DNA from: Pseudomonadota bacterium
GTDB lineage: Bacteria > Pseudomonadota > Alphaproteobacteria > Rhizobiales > Rhizobiaceae
NCBI GenBank assembly: GCA_023433855.1
Contig: JAEYTV010000585.1
Span: forward strand, 1-5,738
Length of the DNA stretch: 5,738 bases
Reading direction: 5' to 3'
The notes beneath the pieces are model-generated. The model did not search any database. It was not told where the DNA came from and was given only the letters and a program-made list of their open reading frames with translations. Position numbers and translations under genes: made by a program. Positions 1 through 5,738 of the stretch are shown here, in pieces (the stretch's first letter is position 1; each line of letters starts with the position of its first letter).

Positions 1-1172
1 CTCCCGACCTGCCGTTGTTCCTCTTCCTTATCCTGATGTCGGGCATGGCCGAAGTGATATCCCAGCCGGTCGTTGCCGTTCTTCGGCGAGATATGGCCTT
101 CGGAATCCTCGCCAACATCCGCACCGCAGCCCTCGCGGTCTCGTCGGTATCGACGATCACCTTGGGCCTCCACGGAGTCGGTTATCTGAGCTACGCCTGG
201 GGCATGCTTGCGAGTGCCGTGGCGCTAGCAGCCATGGCTGCATTCTTCGCACCCCGCCCGAAATCTTCCATATACCGTCCAAGCCTGTCTGCGTGGCGCA
301 CGGTAGTTGCCTTTGGACGCTTCAAGGGAGCGTCCCAGGCCATTGACCGGATATACGAGACTATCCCGCAACTGATCCTCGGGAAGATCATCTCGATGAC
401 GTCGGTGGGGCTCTACAATCGCGCCAATACTGTCTGTGGTATCCCCGACCGCATCATCATGTCGGCTTTCTATGCGACGGCCTTCCCTGCACTTGCCGCC
501 AGCGTGCGACAGGGGCGCAACATCAAGGAAGCCTACCTGAATACACTGAGCTATCTCTCCGGGCTTTATTGGCCCGGAGTGCTACTCACAGCGCTGACGG
601 CCCACCCGATCGTCAATCTGGTGCTTGGTCCCCAGTGGCACGAGGCAATCCTTCTGGTGCAGCTTCTTGCCCTGGCCGCCGTATTCTGGTTCGCGGTGAT
701 AGCGATCAACCCCCTGCTTCTAGCCCTCGGCCAGAACCGCGATGCTTTCCTGTCGAGCCTCTCATGCCGCTGCGTCGCGGCGACTGTGCTCTGTAGCGCA
801 AGCCTTCACGGCGTCGTCGTAATGGCCCTCAGCCAGTTCATCGCTCTGCCGGCTCAGATGATCATCTCCCTCTACTTCGCCAAAAAGCATCTGCAGTTCA
901 CGTGGAGAGAAGTACAGGCAGCCATCTTGCCGAGCGCGGTAGTGACTTTTTTTACTCTGATCGGACCACTCGCACTCCTGGCCTTCAGCGGGTGGGAACT
1001 CGACATGAGCCTGGGACGTTTCGGGCTGACGCTGATATTGGCCGTTGCCGGCTGGATCCCGGGTTTGTTCATCGCCGATCATCTCCTCCTCGCCGAGCTG
1101 CGGCTCGTGTGGAAGACCCTGCTGAACGCCAGCCCATTGCTGCGCAGGCACTTTACCGTTCCAGGAGTGTGA
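1..1172 (+). CDS. Polysaccharide (O-antigen/EPS) flippase, Wzx/PST type of the MOP superfamily; 5' end outside window
   Basis: The frame is open to the left edge (first full codon at 3-5) and ends at TGA 1170-1172, giving 389 visible residues. Relatives are usually about 450-500 residues, so roughly the first 80-110, including the first membrane helices, are missing. The TTG at 15 is an internal Leu codon, not the start. The protein is very hydrophobic: membrane segments are apparent near visible residues 37-56, 62-82, 180-198, 213-240, 253-290, 304-327 and 338-358. The motif VGLYNRANTV (135-144), a following FPAL (161-164) and GPQW (209-212) are typical of WzxC-like polysaccharide exporters. 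Such proteins flip undecaprenyl-linked repeat units across the inner membrane for polymerisation. It is co-transcribed with the glycosyltransferase that follows it. The substrate cannot be read from the sequence. The flippase family is confident; the EPS versus O-antigen role is inferred. Confidence 0.88.
   Translation, partial: PDLPLFLFLILMSGMAEVISQPVVAVLRRDMAFGILANIRTAALAVSSVSTITLGLHGVGYLSYAWGMLASAVALAAMAAFFAPRPKSSIYRPSLSAWRTVVAFGRFKGASQAIDRIYETIPQLILGKIISMTSVGLYNRANTVCGIPDRIIMSAFYATAFPALAASVRQGRNIKEAYLNTLSYLSGLYWPGVLLTALTAHPIVNLVLGPQWHEAILLVQLLALAAVFWFAVIAINPLLLALGQNRDAFLSSLSCRCVAATVLCSASLHGVVVMALSQFIALPAQMIISLYFAKKHLQFTWREVQAAILPSAVVTFFTLIGPLALLAFSGWELDMSLGRFGLTLILAVAGWIPGLFIADHLLLAELRLVWKTLLNASPLLRRHFTVPGV
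1162..1167 (+). promoter_or_regulatory. Ribosome binding site of the glycosyltransferase gene
   Basis: CAGGAG lies 8 bases before the ATG at 1176 and sits inside the last codons of the flippase gene. It supports the ATG at 1176 as the start and suggests translational coupling between the two genes. Confidence 0.7.
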
Positions 1173-1175
1173 CAG

Positions 1176-2168
1176 ATGGCCAGCATCGACGTAGCCGTGC
1201 CCAACTACAATTACGGAAGATATCTGCGCACCTGTGTGGAAAGTATCCTGAAGCAGGAAGGTGTGTCGGTCCGGGTTCTGATCATCGACAATGCATCGAC
1301 AGATGACAGCCTTGAGGTCGCCCGCTCGCTGGCTGCAGAAGACTGCCGGGTCCAACTCGTTCTCCACCAGCGGAACCTCGGCACGCACGCCTCGTTCAAC
1401 AGGGGCATAGATTGGGCGGAGGCCGATTACTTCCTGTTGCTGTTTTCGGACGATTTCCTTGTTGCCGGCGCCCTTGGGCGTGCGCTGGAGGTGATGGAAA
1501 AAAACCCGTCCGTCGCCTTCTGCTACGGTCGCGACGTGGCCGTCAGGGGCAACGATCCCGTACCCGATGCCGGGCCACAACCAGATCCTGTTCCATTCCG
1601 TCTTCACTCCGGCGGCGCCTTCATAGAACGCTTCTGCCGCCAAGGCGTGTTTCAGATCCCTGGCTCGTCCGTGATCGTCAGAACTCGGATGCAGAAAACG
1701 GCAGGCTATTACCGGAGCACGTTGCCCCACAGCGACGACTACGAACTCTGGCTGAGGCTGGCGATGCTGGGCGAGATCGCCGAACTGGATTGCATCCAGG
1801 TGGGACTGAGGGCACATGATGCGAACCGTTCCAGGGAGTTTGCAGCACATCAGCGCGAGCACATCCGCCACACGGCGGCAGCAGCCGAAAGCTTTTTCGC
1901 GAACGAAGGCAGATGGCTGGAAGGGAGTGATGATATGAGGCGGCTGGCAAGCCGAAGTCTGGCCAGCCGCGCTTACTGGAGCGGCATGTCGCATCTGGCC
2001 CGCGGTGATCTTCAGGCGTTCGGACTACTGAAGCAGGCCGTCGTCATGTCGCCACTTGCCGCAGTGCTGCCGCCGATCGACTACCTCCTGAACCGACCAG
2101 ATGCGCTTCGTAGGGTCGGGTTCAGTGTGCTGGACCTTCTCAACGTCTTCCATCGCCGCGTTCACTGA
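1176..2168 (+). CDS. Glycosyltransferase family 2 (GT-A fold), polysaccharide biosynthesis
   Basis: This complete gene encodes 330 residues from ATG with a good CAGGAG ribosome site to TGA 2166-2168. The N-terminus is a classical GT2 nucleotide-sugar-binding domain. VAVPNYNYGRYL (6-17) is the first beta strand and loop, IIDNASTDDS (36-45) carries the nucleotide-binding Asp, and FSDD (90-93) sits at the DxD-type metal-binding site. HSDDYELWLRL (185-195) is the acceptor-side motif expected to hold the catalytic base. Residues about 225-330 form a mostly helical extension with no convincing membrane segment, so the enzyme is probably cytosolic or peripheral on the inner membrane. It should transfer one sugar from a nucleotide donor to a lipid-linked glycan. 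Donor, acceptor and linkage cannot be predicted. It lies 3 bases after the flippase gene, in the same reading frame, and is convergent with glmS. The family call is firm; the role in a surface polysaccharide is inferred from the flippase. Confidence 0.92.
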   Translation: MASIDVAVPNYNYGRYLRTCVESILKQEGVSVRVLIIDNASTDDSLEVARSLAAEDCRVQLVLHQRNLGTHASFNRGIDWAEADYFLLLFSDDFLVAGALGRALEVMEKNPSVAFCYGRDVAVRGNDPVPDAGPQPDPVPFRLHSGGAFIERFCRQGVFQIPGSSVIVRTRMQKTAGYYRSTLPHSDDYELWLRLAMLGEIAELDCIQVGLRAHDANRSREFAAHQREHIRHTAAAAESFFANEGRWLEGSDDMRRLASRSLASRAYWSGMSHLARGDLQAFGLLKQAVVMSPLAAVLPPIDYLLNRPDALRRVGFSVLDLLNVFHRRVH

Positions 2169-2189
2169 TCCGTCTCACCTCGCAACCCC

Positions 2190-4016
2190 TCACTCGACCG
2201 TTACCGATTTTGCCAGGTTGCGCGGCTGGTCAACATCCGTCCCGGCAATGACAGCCGTATGGTATGCCAGAAGTTGGATCGGCAATGCGAAGATCATCGG
2301 TGTCATGATGTCAGCCACATGGGGAAGCACCACCGTTGTCGCTGCGCCGGGGGGCGATGCCTTTGCGCCCTTCTCGTCCGTGATCAGGATTATCCTGCCA
2401 CCGCGGGCCGCTACCTCCTGCATATTCGAGACCGTTTTTTCAAAGAAGCGGTCATGAGGCGCGATGACGATGACAGGCGTGTCTTGATCGATCAGGGCAA
2501 TCGGTCCATGCTTCAATTCGCCGGCCGCATAGCCTTCAGCGTGGATGTAAGAAATCTCCTTGAGCTTCAGGGCCCCTTCCATTGCAAGCGGATAGCTCGT
2601 GCCCCTGCCGATGTACAGGACACTCTTGCAGCCGGAAAGCTGGTGAGCAAGCTCGATGGCCTGGGCCCGGATCGTGTCCAGGACGGAGCTCATTAGGCGC
2701 GGCAACCCGCTAAGCTGACGCACCAGCGCCTGTTCCTGGAGAAGATCGATCCTTCCACGGGCCCGGCCGGCCGAAACTGCCAGGCAGGCGAGAACGGCGA
2801 GCTGACAGGTGAACGCCTTTGTCGATGCCACGCCTATCTCGGGACCTGCAAGCGTGGGGAAAACAGCGTCGGCCTGCCGCGCGATGGTGGATTCCTCCAC
2901 ATTGACGATCGCTCCGATCTGGAGACCGTTCTCCTTGCAATGGTTAAGGGAGGCCAACGTGTCTGCGGTCTCTCCCGATTGAGAGATGAAAAGTGCCGCC
3001 TGGTCGCCTGCGAACTGAATGTGCCGATAGCGGAATTCCGATGCGACATCGATGTCCGCCGATAAGCCCGCCAGATCCTCGAACCAGTATTTTCCAACGG
3101 AGCCCGCAAGGAAGGCAGTCCCGCAGGCGGAGATAACAAGCCTCGAGATATGCTCGAAATCCATTGTATTTGGATCGGCGCGAATGGTGTTCGACGCGAA
3201 ATCGACATATCGGCCGAGGACATGGGAGATTGCTTCGGGCTGCTCGTATATCTCCTTTTCCATGAAGTGGCGGTAGTTCCCCTTTTCTATCAGATAGGTA
3301 GACGCGCGGACCGAATGCCGGCGACGCTCGACCGGTTGGCCGTTCGAGTTAAGAACGACGACCCCGTCGCGATTGATAACCGCGCAGTCTCCGTCAGCCA
3401 GATAGGTGATCTCGTCCGTATATGGAGCCAGCGCGATGGCATCGGATCCAAAGAACATCTCGCCCTTTCCGTAGCCGACCGCCAGCGGCGGGCCGGATCG
3501 CGCCACGAGGATTGTCTCGGGATAGTCCTGCAGCATTATGGCCAATGCATAAGCTCCCCTGAGCCGGGAAAGCATGGCCAGCAGCGCAGCGATGGGTGCA
3601 AGCCCCTCATCAAGACATCGCGCCATGAGATGCGCGACGATCTCGGTATCTGTCTGCGTCTCGAACGTGACGCCGTCCTCGACGAGCTCACGGCGCAGCT
3701 CGGCGAAGTTCTCGATGATGCCGTTGTGAACGACACAGATGCCGCCGACGATATGTGGATGTGCATTGGTCTCGTTCGGAACACCGTGGGTCGCCCAGCG
3801 GGTGTGGCCCATCCCGGTGGTCCCATAGAGCGGCTCGGAACCCAGCTTTTGCTCCAGGTTGCAGATCTTCCCGGGAGCGCGACGTCGTTCCATCGCCCCT
3901 TCATGAACGGTAGCGATCCCCGCGGAATCGTATCCCCGATACTCCAACCGCTTGAGAGCACTCAGAAGCCGCCCGGCGACGGGTTCGGTCCCCACAATAC
4001 CTACAATGCCGCACAT
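2190..4016 (-). CDS. glmS: Glutamine--fructose-6-phosphate aminotransferase (isomerizing), GlmS
   Basis: This complete 608-residue protein makes glucosamine-6-phosphate from fructose-6-phosphate and glutamine, the first committed step to UDP-GlcNAc, in the cytosol. The E. coli enzyme has 609 residues. The N-terminal glutaminase domain (about 2-220) starts MCGIVGIVG with the Cys2 nucleophile, which fixes the start. HTRWATHG (71-78), HNGIIENF (97-104) and QTDTE (121-125) line the glutamine site. The first SIS domain (about 290-430) has CGTA (298-301), SQSGET (345-350) for the sugar phosphate and GPEIGVASTKAF (391-402). The second SIS domain (about 460-600) has GRGTSYP (470-476), K484, E487, H503 and the C-terminal LAKSVTVE with K603 for Schiff-base formation. 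All key residues are present, so it should be active. Ala301 replaces an E. coli Ser, a variant I recall in alphaproteobacteria. It ends 21 bases from the convergent glycosyltransferase and is not beside glmU in this window, so it may be a pathway-dedicated second copy, as nodM is in rhizobia. Confidence 0.97.
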   Translation of the reverse strand: MCGIVGIVGTEPVAGRLLSALKRLEYRGYDSAGIATVHEGAMERRRAPGKICNLEQKLGSEPLYGTTGMGHTRWATHGVPNETNAHPHIVGGICVVHNGIIENFAELRRELVEDGVTFETQTDTEIVAHLMARCLDEGLAPIAALLAMLSRLRGAYALAIMLQDYPETILVARSGPPLAVGYGKGEMFFGSDAIALAPYTDEITYLADGDCAVINRDGVVVLNSNGQPVERRRHSVRASTYLIEKGNYRHFMEKEIYEQPEAISHVLGRYVDFASNTIRADPNTMDFEHISRLVISACGTAFLAGSVGKYWFEDLAGLSADIDVASEFRYRHIQFAGDQAALFISQSGETADTLASLNHCKENGLQIGAIVNVEESTIARQADAVFPTLAGPEIGVASTKAFTCQLAVLACLAVSAGRARGRIDLLQEQALVRQLSGLPRLMSSVLDTIRAQAIELAHQLSGCKSVLYIGRGTSYPLAMEGALKLKEISYIHAEGYAAGELKHGPIALIDQDTPVIVIAPHDRFFEKTVSNMQEVAARGGRIILITDEKGAKASPPGAATTVVLPHVADIMTPMIFALPIQLLAYHTAVIAGTDVDQPRNLAKSVTVE

Positions 4017-4023
4017 TCCAGAA

Positions 4024-4030
4024 CCCCATC
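4024..4030 (-). promoter_or_regulatory. Weak candidate ribosome binding site of glmS
   Basis: On the minus strand GATGGGG lies 7 bases before the glmS ATG. It matches the Shine-Dalgarno consensus only partly. The start is set by the obligatory Met-Cys N-terminus rather than by this site. A weak site would fit translational control, but that is inference. Confidence 0.35.
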
Positions 4031-4090
4031 CATCGTGTGAATGAGCGAATTGTAGTGAGGGGCGACCGGAATCCTATTGCGACCTTCGAT

Positions 4091-4137
4091 CCGGCAGACC
4101 AGGGCCCTAGTCCTTTCGGCTAGCGTGGTCCCGCCGG
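4091..4137. repeat. Imperfect inverted repeat between the kinase-regulator gene and glmS
   Basis: Plus-strand CCGGCAGACCA (4091-4101) pairs with TGGTCCCGCCGG (4126-4137): two 5-bp stems separated by a 1/2-base internal loop, around a 24-base loop. Inside the loop two CTAG tetramers (4107-4110 and 4119-4122) could pair to extend the stem. A near-palindrome ACCAGGGCCCTAGT (4098-4111, one mismatched pair) overlaps the left arm. A second hairpin, CTTTCGGC (4113-4120) with GCCGGAAG (4133-4140) and one mismatch, uses part of the right arm and so excludes the first. No T-run follows on either strand, so this is not a canonical intrinsic terminator. It could be a regulator-binding dyad, a leader structure or chance. 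Confidence 0.55.
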
Positions 4138-4157
4138 AAGATACGGAGGGAGTGCGG

Positions 4158-5738
4158 TTATTCCTCGGCGGCCGCAACCAGCCGAAGCAGCGCGGGCAAG
4201 GACGTGGAACCGGTCCGACGCATGATGGATGCACGGTGATTCTCCACCGTCCGCTGACTAAGCCCCATCTCGGCGGCAATGATCTTGTTGGGTTGACCAA
4301 GAACGATCCGGTCCAAAATCTCGCGCTGCCGCCGGGTCAGTCCTGCCAACACGGTTTCGGCAGATCTGCGCCGCTCGAAGCGTTCAAACGTGTCGCGCGA
4401 GAGTGCAAGTGCTCTGCGGGCACTCAGATAGATTTCCTCAACCGAGAATGGCTTTTCAATGAAGTCGACCGCTCCGTTCTTCATAGCTTCGACAGCCATG
4501 TGGACGTCGCTGTGACCGGTGATAATGATCATCGGAGATCCATGTTGTCTCTCCTTGAGCGTACGTAAGAGCTCAAGTCCGCCCATGCCAGGCAGATAGG
4601 CGTCAATGAGCAGACAACTTACCCGCTCGGGGTCGTATCCGCCGAGGTACTCCTCGGCCGATCCATACTTCATCACCGACCAGCCTTCGGCATTGAACAA
4701 TGCCTCGATGTTGTCCCTTACTCCTTCCTCGTCGTCGATGATCTCGATCATCCGGCTCGCCAGCACTTCATGCTTGTCGTCCGAGCTCTTGTCCAACCTG
4801 GCGCTCGAGGAAGAATGACCAAGCAGTTCGTCTATCGCCGAGACGAGTTCATCAAGCTTGACCGGCTTGTTGAGGTGCGGGATCTCGTTCCGACCGTATT
4901 TGCGGAGCGCTTTGCTCGAGATGTCACCGGTGAGGATGAGAGCGGGAATTGGGCGCGCAAGGGCACGACGGATGTTCACGATCGCCGTCAGACCGTCTAC
5001 CCCAGGTGAGAGATTATGGTCCGCAAGGATGATATCGGGCGCGAATTTGCCATCCCGGATGATCTTCTCAGCGTCGCCGGCCTCCGATGCCGCGGCTACC
5101 ATGTAACCCGCCTGCTCCAGGCCGATCTTGAGGAGATCACGTAGTCCGTGTTCGTCTTCGATCAGCAATATGGATGCCGAACGCGACTGGGGGCGGGCGT
5201 CCCCGTCTCCGGGAGGAGGCAAATTCACCACAGGATGCCCCGCGATGGCGCGCGGGATCTCGATTGCGAATACGGAACCCTGGTGCGATTTCGAGCGAAC
5301 CGATACCTTGAGGTCGAGCAGGTCGCTCAACCGCTTCACGATGGAGAGGCCCAGCCCCAATCCCTGCTCGCGATTTCCGGCGGGCACATCAAGTTGGCGG
5401 TATTCGTCGAAGATCTCGTCGATTTGATCGGCAGGGATGCCGATGCCCGTATCCCACACCTCCAGACGAAGTTTCGCGCCGCGCCTGCGGCAGCCGACAA
5501 GCACCTTGCCTCGGGAGGTGTATTTCAGCCCGTTCGACAGGAGATTGCGAATAATCTGCTCCAGGAGCCTCGGATCAGTGAAGATCGGAAGCTTGGAGGT
5601 GACAATACGGAGATCGAGACCCTTGGCGCGGGCTGGGTATAGAAATTCCTGCCCCAGCCGATCAAGAATGTCGGCCACAGCAAAGCTCTCGGGCTTCGGA
5701 TGAACAATCCCGGCATCGATCTGGTTGATGTCCAGGAC
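4158..5738 (-). CDS. Hybrid sensor histidine kinase fused to a FixJ-like response regulator (HATPase-REC-REC-LuxR HTH); 5' end outside window
   Basis: The frame is open to the right edge (the GTG at 5676-5678 is internal) and ends at TAA 4158-4160, giving 526 visible residues. The visible N-terminus VLDINQIDAGIV (1-12) matches the end of a HisKA dimerisation domain, so the phospho-accepting His lies just outside. The HATPase domain shows N-box Asn65 and Asn69, DTGIGI (96-101), FDEY (110-113) and GLGLGL (126-131). The first receiver (about 188-306) has Glu194-Asp195, phospho-acceptor Asp240, Thr270 and Lys291. A Ser/Lys/Asp-rich linker follows (about 308-328). The second receiver (about 330-445) has Asp335-Asp336, Asp379, Thr407 and Lys429 with a FixJ-like TGHSDV. 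The LuxR/FixJ HTH (about 467-526) contains GLSQRTVENHR. All catalytic residues seen are intact. It should sense an unknown signal and bind DNA itself. No HPt domain is visible. It lies 141 bases upstream of glmS on the same strand; control of glmS or the polysaccharide genes is inferred. The domain assignment is firm. Confidence 0.93.
   Translation of the reverse strand, partial: VLDINQIDAGIVHPKPESFAVADILDRLGQEFLYPARAKGLDLRIVTSKLPIFTDPRLLEQIIRNLLSNGLKYTSRGKVLVGCRRRGAKLRLEVWDTGIGIPADQIDEIFDEYRQLDVPAGNREQGLGLGLSIVKRLSDLLDLKVSVRSKSHQGSVFAIEIPRAIAGHPVVNLPPPGDGDARPQSRSASILLIEDEHGLRDLLKIGLEQAGYMVAAASEAGDAEKIIRDGKFAPDIILADHNLSPGVDGLTAIVNIRRALARPIPALILTGDISSKALRKYGRNEIPHLNKPVKLDELVSAIDELLGHSSSSARLDKSSDDKHEVLASRMIEIIDDEEGVRDNIEALFNAEGWSVMKYGSAEEYLGGYDPERVSCLLIDAYLPGMGGLELLRTLKERQHGSPMIIITGHSDVHMAVEAMKNGAVDFIEKPFSVEEIYLSARRALALSRDTFERFERRRSAETVLAGLTRRQREILDRIVLGQPNKIIAAEMGLSQRTVENHRASIMRRTGSTSLPALLRLVAAAEE

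Larger units (their letters stand above)
4017..4157 (-). promoter_or_regulatory. glmS upstream region (intergenic or leader)
   Basis: These 141 bases separate the stop codon of the kinase-regulator gene from the glmS ATG, both on the minus strand. A TACAAT at 4049-4054 (minus strand) resembles a -10 box, and TAGGAT at 4071-4076 is another weak candidate, but neither has a convincing -35 partner. A separate glmS promoter is therefore possible but unproven; read-through from the upstream gene is equally possible. The upstream half (4091-4140) is packed with inverted repeats. The region is too short for a glmS ribozyme and I see no such core. Confidence 0.35.

Noticed and set aside
15..17. TTG at 15 as the flippase start codon
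   Set aside because: The frame continues open to the window edge, the protein would lack its first membrane helices, and no ribosome site is visible upstream.
557..579. Perfect 8-bp GC-rich hairpin (CTCCGGGC / GCCCGGAG, 7-base loop) in the flippase gene
   Set aside because: It lies inside a conserved coding region and no T-run follows. One or two such hairpins are expected by chance in a window of this size.
1940..1970. Perfect 9-bp inverted repeat (GCGGCTGGC / GCCAGCCGC, 13-base loop) in the glycosyltransferase gene
   Set aside because: It is internal to the coding sequence, reflects the Arg-Leu-Ala-Ser-rich stretch there and lacks a T-run. A rough estimate makes one such repeat per window unsurprising.
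762..1994. A 410-codon minus-strand open frame opposite the flippase and glycosyltransferase genes
   Set aside because: It lies in exact codon register with the sense genes, where antisense stops need sense TTA, CTA or TCA codons, which are rare here. It crosses two real genes, has no recognisable domain, and its translation is low-complexity and rich in Ala, Gln, His and Arg.
3150..4040. A 296-codon plus-strand open frame opposite glmS
   Set aside because: It is the same codon-register shadow effect over the highly conserved glmS coding sequence. It has no domain or ribosome site that I can see.
4017..4157. glmS ribozyme or riboswitch upstream of glmS
   Set aside because: The gap is only 141 bases, the known ribozyme is larger and typical of Firmicutes, and I could not recognise its conserved core.
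4077..4568. Plus-strand open frames opposite the kinase-regulator gene (also 5148-5642)
   Set aside because: These are codon-register shadows of a gene whose domains and catalytic motifs are all recognisable on the minus strand.
4554..4577. 7-bp inverted repeat CTTGAGC / GCTCAAG with a 10-base loop
   Set aside because: It falls in the coding sequence of the second receiver domain and is within chance expectation.
5676..5678. GTG at 5676-5678 as the kinase-regulator start codon
   Set aside because: The 20 codons upstream remain open and encode the end of a HisKA domain, so the gene begins beyond the window.

Overview
The window looks like part of an alphaproteobacterial chromosome or large replicon, most likely Rhizobiales-like. 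It is GC-rich, TTA, CTA and TCA codons are rare, and the GlmS sequence carries variants I associate with alphaproteobacterial GlmS (CGTA where E. coli has CGTS, and AEGYAAGELKHGP). The regulator at the right end ends in a FixJ-like receiver and LuxR-type DNA-binding domain. The taxonomic call rests on remembered family patterns, not on a search.

Layout: two plus-strand genes on the left meet two minus-strand genes on the right. On the plus strand are the 3' part of a Wzx/PST-type polysaccharide flippase (1-1172, cut by the left edge) and a family 2 glycosyltransferase (1176-2168). They are 3 bases apart and clearly one transcriptional unit. After a 21-base convergent gap comes a complete minus-strand glmS (2190-4016), glucosamine-6-phosphate synthase. 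A 141-base gap (4017-4157) with overlapping inverted repeats separates glmS from an upstream minus-strand gene (4158-5738, cut by the right edge). That gene encodes a histidine kinase ATPase domain, two receiver domains and a LuxR-type helix-turn-helix on one chain.

Taken together this reads as the edge of a surface or exopolysaccharide locus. The glycosyltransferase adds a sugar to a lipid-linked repeat unit, the flippase moves that unit across the inner membrane, GlmS makes the amino-sugar precursor that leads to UDP-GlcNAc, and the kinase-regulator may control the locus. That functional link is inferred from position only. Nothing in the window suggests an insertion sequence, tRNA, rRNA, CRISPR array or replication origin. 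No wholly new system is evident. The items most worth a second look are the kinase-receiver-receiver-HTH fusion and the structured gap upstream of glmS.
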